A stretch of 17,949 bases of DNA, taken from contig CAKUJT010000053.1 in NCBI GenBank assembly GCA_934661765.1, positions 1 through 17,949 on the forward strand. Direction: 5' to 3'. A model generated the notes under the pieces. The model was given only the letters and a program-made list of their open reading frames with translations. It ran no database searches and was not told the origin of the DNA. Each line of letters begins with the position of its first letter. Positions within the stretch are counted from its first letter, which is position 1. The translations under genes were made by a program, and so were the position numbers. Below, in pieces: positions 7,304-14,066 of the stretch. This DNA comes from an uncultured Senegalimassilia sp. GTDB taxonomy: Bacteria; Actinomycetota; Coriobacteriia; Coriobacteriales; Eggerthellaceae.

Positions 7304-7312
7304 TGCTAACCT
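7304..7312 (+). promoter_or_regulatory. Extended -10 of folC
   Basis: TGCTAACCT lies 40 nt before the folC start. It shares the TGCTA core with other starts in the window. No clear -35 is visible. Confidence 0.35.
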
Positions 7313-7351
7313 GCTTACGAACAATGGACTTTCGAGCAAGGTGAATCCCGT

Positions 7352-8842
7352 ATGCCTCAAACAACCCCGCAAACCAGTGGGCAAACCGAATCGCAAACCA
7401 AACCGCGAACCTGCGGTCAAACCGAATCGCAAACCAAACCGCGAACCTGCGGTCAAACCGCTCCGCAAATCTTCGCGCAAAACTTCGACCCCATCGCTTA
7501 TATCAACGCGCCCCGCTGGCAGGCGTCGCGTTTGGGCCTCGATCGCATCCGCGAACTGCTGGAGCGCTTGGGCAATCCCCAGAACGATCTGCGCATCGTG
7601 CATGTTGCGGGCACGAACGGGAAGGGCAGCACGTGCGCCTATATCGCCAACGTGCTACAGGCCGCCGGTTATCGCGTCGGCTGGTTCTCTAGCCCGTTCA
7701 TCGAGCGCTTCGAGGAGCGCATCCGCGTGAACGGCAAGAACATCGATATGCCGGACCTTGCGCGCGTCACACTGCAAGTGCGCGAGCATGCCGAGCGAAT
7801 GTCGGTGGAAACCGGTGACCACCCGACGGAGTTCGAGCTTATGACGGCGGTGGCGCTCCTGCACTTTGCCCAGGTGGGATGCCAGGTTGCGGTACTGGAA
7901 GTCGGCCTTGGCGGACGTCTGGACTCCACCAACGTCATCGCGGCTCCTGATGTTGCCGTCATCACGCGCATCGGCCTCGACCATACCGATCTGCTCGGCG
8001 ACACTATCGGCAAGATCGCTGCGGAAAAGGCCGGCATCATCAAGCCGGGAAGCTCGGTGGTGTCGTGGCCGCAGGAGACCGAGGCCGCCGAAGCCGTGGA
8101 AGCGGCGGCGCACGCGGCAGGCTGCACGGTTGCACAGCCTGATTTCCGTGAACTGGACATCACGCCCGTTCGTCATCTCGACCCTGCGCAGGTTGAACCC
8201 GGAAAGCCTTCGGTCGTGCGCCCCTTCACCTACAAGGGCAAAGCCTACGAAACCACGTTGCTGGGCAGCTATCAGCCGCAAAACGCTGCATTGGCCTTGG
8301 AAACCGTGTTCGCGCTTCAGCGCCGCGGCTGGGATATTTCGCAATCTGCTATCGAACGCGGCGTTGCCGCAACGCGCTGGGCCGGCCGTTTCGAGGTGTT
8401 GCCGCACGTGCCGGGCAAACCTACGGTGGTCATCGACGGCGGCCACAATCCGCAGGGCGCCCAGGCGCTCGCCGATTCGCTGGCAGATGTGTTCGCGAAT
8501 CGTAAAGCCGTGCTGCTTTCGGGCGTCATGGCCGACAAGGACCATCCCGCCATGCTGCGTACGGTGTTGCCGCACGCAGCCGCGTTCGTTGCCGTGACTC
8601 CCGATAATCCCCGAGCGCTGCCTGCCGCAGAATACGCCTCAGAAGCCGCCCGAATAGCCGCAGAATCGCCCGCAATCGATGCAAACCTGTCCATCTATGC
8701 AGCGCAAACCTATGCCGATGCCGCCCGCAAAGCCGGCGAACTCGCCGGTCCCGACGGCATTATCTGCGCGTTCGGCAGCCTGTACAGCATCGCGCAAACC
8801 AAGCAGGCCCTCCGGGAGGCGGGGTTGCTCGCGGACGAATAG
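7352..8842 (+). CDS. folC: Folylpolyglutamate synthase / dihydrofolate synthase
   Basis: ATP-dependent ligase that adds glutamate to dihydropteroate and/or folates. The Mur-ligase P-loop is GTNGKGS (87-93), followed by SSPFIERFEERI (114-125). EVGLGGRLDSTN (183-194) and GLDHTDLLG (208-216) form the metal and folate region, and Lys226 in AEKAGIIK is the probable carbamylated lysine. The C-terminal domain carries VIDGGHNPQGA. It has 496 residues against about 420-440 for typical FolC. The excess is an N-terminal leader of about 45 residues dominated by Gln-Thr pairs, with a 12-residue unit (QTESQTKPRTCG) present twice. The start at 7352 has AAGGTGA 7 nt upstream. A later start is possible if the leader is not translated. 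Confidence 0.92.
   Translation: MPQTTPQTSGQTESQTKPRTCGQTESQTKPRTCGQTAPQIFAQNFDPIAYINAPRWQASRLGLDRIRELLERLGNPQNDLRIVHVAGTNGKGSTCAYIANVLQAAGYRVGWFSSPFIERFEERIRVNGKNIDMPDLARVTLQVREHAERMSVETGDHPTEFELMTAVALLHFAQVGCQVAVLEVGLGGRLDSTNVIAAPDVAVITRIGLDHTDLLGDTIGKIAAEKAGIIKPGSSVVSWPQETEAAEAVEAAAHAAGCTVAQPDFRELDITPVRHLDPAQVEPGKPSVVRPFTYKGKAYETTLLGSYQPQNAALALETVFALQRRGWDISQSAIERGVAATRWAGRFEVLPHVPGKPTVVIDGGHNPQGAQALADSLADVFANRKAVLLSGVMADKDHPAMLRTVLPHAAAFVAVTPDNPRALPAAEYASEAARIAAESPAIDANLSIYAAQTYADAARKAGELAGPDGIICAFGSLYSIAQTKQALREAGLLADE
7382..7460 (+). repeat. Exact 36-bp tandem repeat in the folC 5' coding region
   Basis: Two identical 36-bp units (7382-7417 and 7418-7453) are followed by the first 7 nt of a third (7454-7460). 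The unit is 12 codons, so copy-number change keeps the frame. Shorter CAAACC-like steps continue on both sides. Confidence 0.95.
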
Positions 8843-8847
8843 CGCCC

Positions 8848-8883
8848 GCTTCCGCCCCCTGCCGCCAGGTTTCGCGCGGAAGC
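8848..8883 (+). terminator. Weak hairpin after folC
   Basis: GCTTCCGC (8848-8855) pairs with GCGGAAGC (8876-8883) across a 20-nt loop, just past the folC stop. There is no T-run, so intrinsic termination is doubtful. Confidence 0.25.
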
Positions 8884-8968
8884 CGATCCGAGCGTTCGTG
8901 CTGCGAGGTCCACATTAGGGGAAGGGGGGTTACTCATAGATTTGCCCGCGCCTCAGCCTCCCGGCGCC

Positions 8969-9008
8969 CGTATGGTTCACCCGCGTAACACGTATGGTTC
9001 GTACGTGT
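8969..9008. promoter_or_regulatory. Operator-like repeats upstream of acpP
   Basis: CGTATGGTTC occurs at 8969-8978 and again at 8991-9000, exactly 22 bp apart, about two helical turns. The second copy lies inside a perfect inverted repeat, ACACGTA (8988-8994) and TACGTGT (9002-9008), with a 7-bp spacer. The site lies 38-77 bp upstream of the acpP -10 element, a usual place for a regulator. The protein that binds is unknown. Confidence 0.5.
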
Positions 9009-9045
9009 GGGACGCGGGGCAAAACCGGGCGCGCGGCGCGGCGTG

Positions 9046-9054
9046 TGCTACCAT
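9046..9054 (+). promoter_or_regulatory. Extended -10 of acpP
   Basis: TGCTACCAT fits TGn-TAnnnT. It would start transcription near 9061, leaving a leader of about 30 nt before the acpP ATG at 9090. Confidence 0.45.
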
Positions 9055-9089
9055 ACGAGCGTTGCAATGTTTGAGAAAGGACCGCCATC

Positions 9090-9308
9090 ATGGCTACCAT
9101 CGACACCGTTAAGGAAGTCCTGGAAGAGAACCTGGACATCAACCCTGAGTCCGTTAACGACGACTCCACGTTCGACTCCCTGGGCATCGACTCCCTGGAC
9201 ATGGTCGAGCTGATCTGCGACCTGGAGGAGAAGTGCGACGTGGACTTCGGCGAGCCCGAGGGCCTGAAGACCGTCGGCGAGCTGGTCGAGTACATCGACT
9301 CCCTGTAA
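9090..9308 (+). CDS. acpP: Acyl carrier protein
   Basis: Small acidic carrier of fatty-acyl chains in type II fatty acid synthesis. It has 72 residues. The phosphopantetheine serine is Ser35 in the motif GIDSLDMVEL. Three helices of the ACP fold are recognisable, with the usual Asp/Glu richness. AGAAAGGA lies a few nt upstream of the ATG. It stands alone: no fab gene is within reach, in contrast to many bacteria where acpP sits between fabG and fabF. The upstream inverted repeat and the two downstream hairpins suggest an individually controlled, highly expressed monocistronic gene. Confidence 0.95.
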   Translation: MATIDTVKEVLEENLDINPESVNDDSTFDSLGIDSLDMVELICDLEEKCDVDFGEPEGLKTVGELVEYIDSL

Positions 9309-9321
9309 GCCGCAAAGCTTA

Positions 9322-9354
9322 TCGAGCTCGTTAGCCTTCAGCTAACGAGCTCGA
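9322..9354. other. Perfect 14-bp hairpin just after acpP, without T-run
   Basis: TCGAGCTCGTTAGC (9322-9335) pairs perfectly with GCTAACGAGCTCGA (9341-9354) around a 5-nt loop, 13 nt past the acpP stop. Neither flank has a T-run, so it looks more like an RNA-stabilising 3' hairpin than an intrinsic terminator. Confidence 0.7.
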
Positions 9355-9428
9355 CTGCGCAAACCTCAGCGCAATAACCGAAGAAGACCGCCACGCCGGC
9401 TATCAAGCGCCGGCCCCGGATTCTCACC

Positions 9429-9468
9429 TGCCCCCATTTCTTCCATGGAAAGAAATGGGGGCATTTTT
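9429..9468 (+). terminator. Intrinsic terminator of acpP
   Basis: A perfect 14-bp stem (9429-9442 with 9450-9463) has a 7-nt loop and is followed by TTTTT (9464-9468). It is a textbook terminator about 120 nt after the acpP stop. Confidence 0.92.
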
Positions 9469-9737
9469 GTCTGCTGAGATTGTTGGGTAAGGCGCGGTAG
9501 GGGACGAGGAGAAGAGACGGTTAGGCTCCTTGTCTTGGGGCGTGGCTGCGAGTCCGTTGCCGGTGAGTTTTCCGTCTTGAAGACTAACGCGGGAGAATTG
9601 CGCTAGCTATATCGATTGTTTCTTTGAGGCGAGCTGTTGCTTATGGGCGAGAAACGAACGGCGAGGTACGCGACGCGGCAGAGTCCCGAACCAGCCTAAG
9701 CCGCGCATCTTGCTTGCAACCGCGCACCCGCGCACAT
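9469..9737. other. Intergenic stretch between acpP and hpf
   Basis: Between two convergent terminators I see no gene, RNA or repeat that I can support. The only long frames are weakly coding on either strand and lack ribosome sites. Confidence 0.5.
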
Positions 9738-9766
9738 AAAAAGGGGCGACCCGAAGGCCGCCCCTT
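9738..9766 (-). terminator. Intrinsic terminator of hpf
   Basis: Read on the minus strand, an 11-bp stem with one G-U type mismatch (9756-9766 with 9741-9751) and a 4-nt loop is followed by TTTTT (complement of 9738-9742). It lies 58 nt past the hpf stop. Confidence 0.85.
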
Positions 9767-9823
9767 GCAAAATGCGTATGTCCCGCACTGGCGATCAACG
9801 CGCAGATATGCGATGCGGTCGTG

Positions 9824-10381
9824 CTACTCCGTCTGCTTCAGCAGGCCGTAACCGCCGTCGTCGCGGCGATACAGCACGTTGACCAGGTTCGTGTCGCGGT
9901 CGGTGTAAGCGAAGAAATCGTGACCCAGCAGGTCGATTTGCACCAGGGCCTCTTCCTCGGTCAGCGGCGCGAACTCGATCTCCTTCACGCGCACGACTTC
10001 CTCGTCGGCGGCGAACTCAGCCATCAGGCTTTCGGGATCGAACTCGCCGACAGGGGCGACTGCGGCCTCGCGCGGCTTGCGGTCGAGCACGCGGGTCTTG
10101 AACTTGCGAAGCTGGCGAAGAACCTTGGCTGCCGCAACGTCGATGGCGGCGTACATGTCCTCTTCGGACTCCTCCACGCGTACGATGTGGCCCTTGGTGC
10201 GCAGCGTGACCTCGCAGATAGCGGGGGTGGCGTTGGCGGGGTTCTTCTCCACATGCAGCACGACTTCGGCATCCAGCGGATTGATGTCCATGACCTTCAT
10301 GGAATTGCCGATTTTGTCTTCGGCGTACTCGCGCAGCGCGTCAGTTACAGGCATCTTGCGTCCGGTGACGGTAATGCTCAT
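9824..10381 (-). CDS. hpf: Ribosome hibernation promoting factor, long form
   Basis: Binds the 30S subunit and dimerises 70S ribosomes into inactive 100S particles when growth slows. The N-terminal S30AE/RaiA domain covers about residues 1-105 (start MSITVTGRKMPVTDALREYA), and the C-terminal dimerisation domain covers about 130-185 (LLGHDFFAYTDRDTNLVNVLYRR). The length of 185 residues is typical of the long form. The ATG at 10381 has AGAGGTG 6 nt upstream; an in-frame GTG at 10390 overlaps that ribosome site and is less likely. A minus-strand TATGCT (complement of 10504-10509) is a possible -10, giving a leader of about 115 nt. The gene diverges from nhaA. Confidence 0.95.
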   Translation of the reverse strand: MSITVTGRKMPVTDALREYAEDKIGNSMKVMDINPLDAEVVLHVEKNPANATPAICEVTLRTKGHIVRVEESEEDMYAAIDVAAAKVLRQLRKFKTRVLDRKPREAAVAPVGEFDPESLMAEFAADEEVVRVKEIEFAPLTEEEALVQIDLLGHDFFAYTDRDTNLVNVLYRRDDGGYGLLKQTE

Positions 10382-10617
10382 GTCAATCACCTCTTCTTCG
10401 CGGCGGTTAAAAAAAGACCGACGGTGTTTTACCTGCTCAGAACCATAAAAAGTTCTTTCTAGATAGGTGGCAGGTCATCCCCTTCCGTCGAATCTGTAAG
10501 TACAGCATAGCGCACTTTACGATGATTTAACCGGCGAATTCCCGGTATTTTCGGGTTCGTTCGTAAACGATTTGAAAACGTCAACGCCACGTTCCCGGGC
10601 GTGTCGCAACGCCGCCA

Positions 10618-10626
10618 TGATAGACT
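10618..10626 (+). promoter_or_regulatory. Extended -10 of nhaA
   Basis: TGATAGACT fits the TGn-TAnnnT pattern. It would give a leader of about 150 nt that contains the hairpins downstream. No good -35 is visible. Confidence 0.4.
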
Positions 10627-10656
10627 GTGCCGAATCCGCGAGGACGGCCCGCAAGG

Positions 10657-10696
10657 CGCCTTTCGCGAAAGGCGGGAAGGGGTGTTCCGAACCCCC
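10657..10696 (+). promoter_or_regulatory. Palindromic hairpins in the nhaA leader
   Basis: CGCCTTTCGCGAAAGGCG (10657-10674) is a perfect 18-bp palindrome. Next to it GGGGT and ACCCC flank a short inverted segment (GTTC/GAAC). Both lie in the inferred nhaA leader. They could be protein-binding sites or RNA structure. Confidence 0.4.
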
Positions 10697-10785
10697 GCCG
10701 GCTCGTTTCGCAACGGAACGGGCCCATGAAATAGCAAGCTTCGTTTCGCGGGCGGCTTAGGCGCTTCCCGCAAGTTAGGCAGGAC

Positions 10786-12285
10786 ATGACCGACAGCCGT
10801 ATCTATATCAAAGAGGTGCAGGGCCATCAGCATCGCTATCAGAAGCTCATCCAGCTGACCCATTCGTCCACGAAGGCCGCCGGAGCCATGCTTCTTGCCG
10901 CTGTGGTGGCGCTCATCGTGGCCAACACCGCCGTGCACGAGCCGTTCCTGGAGTTCTGGCATTCGCACGTGGGCTTCTTCTTCGGCGAATCCGTCGTCGA
11001 GATGTCGCTTGCGCATGTGATCAACGACGTGTTCATGGCCGTGTTCTTCCTCTTGGTGGGCTTGGAAGTGAAATACGAGCTCACGGTGGGCGAGTTGACG
11101 AACATCCGCCAAGCGCTGCTGCCCATCATGGCGGCCGTCGGCGGCGTTCTGGCTCCCATCGCCATCTACCTGGTGTTCAACTCCGCCGACCCGCAAACCG
11201 TGGGCGGTTGGGGCGTTCCCACGGCAACGGACATCGCGTTCGCGCTGGGCATCCTGGCGCTTCTGGGTAACCGCGTGCCGGCCGGCGTGCGCGTGTTCCT
11301 CTCCACGCTCGCCGTGGCAGACGACATCATCGCCATCTTGGTCATCGCCGTCTTCTACGGTCAAAGCCCGTCGCCGGCCTGGCTGTTGGCCGCGGGCGTG
11401 GTGCTCGCCGTGCTAGTCGCCATGAACCGGGGGCACGTGTACTCGCTGCTTCCGTATATGCTGGTCGGCGCCCTGCTGTGGTACTGCGTATATATGTCGG
11501 GCGTGCATTCCACCATCGCCGGCGTGCTGCTGGCGTTCGCCATCCCGTCCGGTTCGCGCGTGAACCTGCGTACCTTCGCCACCTGGTCCGATTCCAAGGT
11601 TCGCGAGGCGAATCGCGCCTTCGACCCCGAGGAGCCCGTTCTGGCGCAGGGCCGTTATATGGAAACCGTCCGGCACCTGTCGCACGTGGCGCGCCAGGTG
11701 GTGCCGCCGGCCACGCGGCTGGAGCACAAGCTGTACCCGTGGGTGTATTTCGGCATCCTGCCGCTGTTCGCTCTGACCAACGCCGACGTCGGCTTCGCCG
11801 GCATGGACGTGGGGTCGCTGCTCGCCTCCCCGGTGTTCTTCGGCATCTTCTTCGGCCTTCTGGTGGGCAAGCCGCTCGGCATCATGCTCATGAGCTTCCT
11901 AGTGGTGAAGCTCAAGCTGGCCAGCCTGCCCGAGAACGTCAACTGGCAACACATGCTGGGCGCGTCCATCCTGGGCGGCGTCGGCTTCACCATGGCCATC
12001 TTCGTGGCGAACCTGGCCTTTACCGATGCGGTTTTGGTCGCAACGGCGAAGCTGGGCATCCTGTTGGCATCGCTTGCGGCGGGCGTGCTGGGCTTCACCT
12101 TCCTGCTGGTGCAGGCGCGCGGCGCCCAGAAGCAGGGCGTGGCGTTCGTGGACCCGGCTGTCGAAGGTGCCGACGGCAACCTGGAGGCGCTGCCCACCGC
12201 GGCGCGCGAGGCTGCGCTTGAGGGTCGCGAGATGCTGCACGACCTGGAAGCCGACGAGGAGTTCGACCCGCGCGGCGTGGCGTAA
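10786..12285 (+). CDS. nhaA: Na+/H+ antiporter NhaA
   Basis: Electrogenic Na+/H+ exchange at the cell membrane for sodium and alkaline-pH tolerance. The 12-helix NhaA fold is recognisable. The ion-binding aspartates are Asp179-Asp180 in AVADDIIAI, with the TATDIAFALG motif (Asp149) and Lys362 in LVGKPLGI also conserved. SGVHSTIAG (238-246) is also present. At 499 residues it is longer than E. coli NhaA (388). The extra length is a long loop (about 257-312) and an acidic C-terminal tail (about 446-499, ending in LEADEEFDPRGVA). The start at 10786 has only a weak AGGA just upstream. Na+/H+ specificity is inferred from the family. Confidence 0.94.
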   Translation: MTDSRIYIKEVQGHQHRYQKLIQLTHSSTKAAGAMLLAAVVALIVANTAVHEPFLEFWHSHVGFFFGESVVEMSLAHVINDVFMAVFFLLVGLEVKYELTVGELTNIRQALLPIMAAVGGVLAPIAIYLVFNSADPQTVGGWGVPTATDIAFALGILALLGNRVPAGVRVFLSTLAVADDIIAILVIAVFYGQSPSPAWLLAAGVVLAVLVAMNRGHVYSLLPYMLVGALLWYCVYMSGVHSTIAGVLLAFAIPSGSRVNLRTFATWSDSKVREANRAFDPEEPVLAQGRYMETVRHLSHVARQVVPPATRLEHKLYPWVYFGILPLFALTNADVGFAGMDVGSLLASPVFFGIFFGLLVGKPLGIMLMSFLVVKLKLASLPENVNWQHMLGASILGGVGFTMAIFVANLAFTDAVLVATAKLGILLASLAAGVLGFTFLLVQARGAQKQGVAFVDPAVEGADGNLEALPTAAREAALEGREMLHDLEADEEFDPRGVA

Positions 12286-12384
12286 GGAGTTGCGTTCGCT
12301 CCCCGAACGCCGCCGTTTGCGACGGGGCCGCCGCCGCTGTGTGCGCAAGCTGCGCAGGCGCGGCGCGCAAGGGAATCGTTGCGG

Positions 12385-12390
12385 TATACT
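12385..12390 (+). promoter_or_regulatory. Possible -10 of glmU
   Basis: TATACT is a good -10, and transcription from it would give a leader of about 130 nt before the glmU ATG at 12529. A -35 at the expected distance is not convincing. Confidence 0.4.
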
Positions 12391-12415
12391 TTTCGGCAGT
12401 TCAATCGCTTGCAAC

Positions 12416-12507
12416 GTCGATGCGCTCATGCGCGCATCGGCCTATGGCGCCCCGCCGGCAAAGCCGGCGTTCGCGCTTGTGGGCGCTGCGTATTCGCGGC
12501 GCCCGCG
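12416..12507 (+). promoter_or_regulatory. Three-hairpin glmU leader, last one terminator-like
   Basis: Hairpin 1 pairs CGATGCGC (12418-12425) with GCGCATCG (12432-12439). Hairpin 2 pairs CGCCGGC (12453-12459) with GCCGGCG (12463-12469) around AAA. Hairpin 3 pairs GGGCGC (12481-12486) with GCGCCC (12499-12504) and continues inside as a U-G wobble plus GCG/CGC around UAUU. It is followed by GCGTTTTC. The SD of glmU lies at 12518-12524. The last stem plus T-run resembles an attenuator, but no switch mechanism is visible. Confidence 0.5.
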
Positions 12508-12528
12508 TTTTCGACCAAGGAGGATCGC

Positions 12529-13914
12529 ATGGAAGCTGCCGCTATCGTTTTGGCTGCGGGCGCGGGCACCCGTATGAAGTCCAAAAAGCCCAAGGTGGCC
12601 CACGAGGTTTTGGGCAAGCCGCTTGTGCGCTGGGTGGTCGACGCCGCTCACGCCGCAGGCGTCACCCAGGTGGCAACGGTGGTCGGCCATGCCCGCGAGC
12701 AGGTCATCCCGCTGGTCGAGGGCGACACGCAGGTCGTGGTGCAGGAAGTGCAGAACGGCACGGCGGGCGCGGTGCTCGCCTGCGCCGACGCCTTCGCCGG
12801 CTTCGACGGCTCTCTGTCGGTGCTTACCGGCGATTGCCCGCTCATCAAACCCGAGACCATCGCCCGCCTGGCGCAGGTGCGCGACGAGAACGACGCCGCC
12901 GTGGTGGTGCTCACCATGAAGCTGGACGACCCCACCGGCTACGGCCGCATCATCCGCGATGCCGACGGCCAGGTCGAGCGCATCGTCGAGCAGAAGGATG
13001 CCACGCCCGAGGAGGCGGCGGTCAACGAGTGCAACTCCGGCTTCTACTGCTTCGACGCGCGCGCCCTGTTCGACGCGTTGGCCCAGGTCAGCAATAACAA
13101 TGCCCAGGGCGAGTTCTACCTCACCGACGTGCTCGAGATCTGCCGCAACGCCGGCCGTCCCGTGCTGGCGCTCGCCACCGACGACGCCACCGAGTGCCTG
13201 GGCGTCAACTCCCGCATCCAGCTGGCCCAGGTCACCAAGGTCATGCAGCGCCGCATCAACCACGCGCACATGGCCGCCGGCGTCACCATGGTCGACCCCG
13301 AACAGGTGTGGATCGGCCCGGACGTGAAGATCGCCCAGGACGTCGAGCTGCTTCCCCAGGTCATGCTCATGGGCGCCACCGAAATCGGCGAGGACAGCGT
13401 CATCGGCCCGAACACGCGCCTGACCGACACGAAGGTCGGCCGCGGCTGCGTCATCGAGGAGACGGTGTCCATCGAGGCTCAGATCGACGACGCCGCAACC
13501 GCCGGCCCGCGCGCCTACCTGCGCCCGGGCACGCACCTGTGCGAGGGCGCGAAGGCCGGCACGCACGTGGAGATCAAGAAATCCACCATCGGCCGCGGCA
13601 GCAAGGTCCCGCACCTCAGCTACATCGGCGACACCACCATGGGCGAGGGCGTCAACATCGGCGCCGGCTCCATCACCTGCAACTATGATGGCAAGAAGAA
13701 GTGGCCCACCACCATCGGCGACAACGTGTTCGTGGGCAGCGACACCATGATGGTGGCCCCGGTGACCATCGGCGACGGCGCCATCATCGGCGCGGCGTCG
13801 TGCATCACCAAGGAGGTGGCGCCCGATGCGCTCGCGCTCACGCGCCCCGAGCAGAAGGAGATTCCCGGCTGGGCCGCCAAAAAACGCGCCCGCCAGGCAG
13901 CAGAAGGCAAGTAA
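12529..13914 (+). CDS. glmU: Bifunctional GlcNAc-1-P uridyltransferase / GlcN-1-P acetyltransferase
   Basis: Makes UDP-GlcNAc, the precursor of peptidoglycan. The N-terminal pyrophosphorylase domain has LAAGAGTRMKS (8-18) and GDCPLI (101-106) with Asp102 as metal ligand. The C-terminal left-handed beta-helix acetyltransferase runs from about residue 250, with hexapeptide repeats and the signature GPRAYLRPGTHL, HLSYIGD and NYDG. The length of 461 residues is normal. The ATG at 12529 follows AAGGAGG (12518-12524) at 4 nt; in-frame upstream sequence back to 12379 is leader, not protein. It heads glmU-prs-pth, a familiar Gram-positive order. A terminator at 13949-14001 separates it from prs. Confidence 0.96.
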   Translation: MEAAAIVLAAGAGTRMKSKKPKVAHEVLGKPLVRWVVDAAHAAGVTQVATVVGHAREQVIPLVEGDTQVVVQEVQNGTAGAVLACADAFAGFDGSLSVLTGDCPLIKPETIARLAQVRDENDAAVVVLTMKLDDPTGYGRIIRDADGQVERIVEQKDATPEEAAVNECNSGFYCFDARALFDALAQVSNNNAQGEFYLTDVLEICRNAGRPVLALATDDATECLGVNSRIQLAQVTKVMQRRINHAHMAAGVTMVDPEQVWIGPDVKIAQDVELLPQVMLMGATEIGEDSVIGPNTRLTDTKVGRGCVIEETVSIEAQIDDAATAGPRAYLRPGTHLCEGAKAGTHVEIKKSTIGRGSKVPHLSYIGDTTMGEGVNIGAGSITCNYDGKKKWPTTIGDNVFVGSDTMMVAPVTIGDGAIIGAASCITKEVAPDALALTRPEQKEIPGWAAKKRARQAAEGK

Positions 13915-13948
13915 ACCGCGTCTGCCATAAGCCTTTCGCAATCCGCAG

Positions 13949-14001
13949 GGCCGGCTGGCCGTGAAGTCCTCATAGAGGGTTCGCGTGCCAGCTGGCCTTT
14001 T
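13949..14001 (+). terminator. Terminator between glmU and prs
   Basis: GGCCGGCTGGC (13949-13959) pairs with GCCAGCTGGCC (13987-13997) with one G-U type pair across a 27-nt loop, then TTTT (13998-14001) and another T4 run. It probably limits read-through into prs. Confidence 0.65.
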
Positions 14002-14015
14002 CCTTTTCCGCCAGG

Positions 14016-14021
14016 TAGAAT
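14016..14021 (+). promoter_or_regulatory. Possible -10 of prs
   Basis: TAGAAT lies about 45 nt before the prs ATG at 14067, just after the glmU terminator. No clear -35 is seen. Confidence 0.35.
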
Positions 14022-14066
14022 GACTTCCGTATGAACAACTGCGAAGCGATGCGAAGGAGCACGCGC

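Larger units (their letters stand above)
10382..10785. other. Divergent hpf-nhaA intergenic region
   Basis: The 404-nt gap holds promoters in both directions. It contains a possible hpf -10 (complement of 10504-10509), an extended -10 for nhaA (10618-10626), and a palindrome at 10657-10674. AGAAC and GTTCT flank an A-rich 8-nt spacer at 10439-10456. I see no credible gene. Confidence 0.5.

Noticed and set aside
7382..7460. Possible CRISPR-like repeat array
   Set aside because: The 36-bp units are directly adjacent without spacers, lie inside folC in frame, and have no cas genes nearby.
9469..9737. Small non-coding RNA or tRNA between acpP and hpf
   Set aside because: No cloverleaf, promoter or hairpin of its own is visible; only the flanking terminators are clear.
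10439..10456. LexA-like box (AGAAC and GTTCT)
   Set aside because: The 8-nt spacer does not match the known GAAC-N4-GTTC Gram-positive site.
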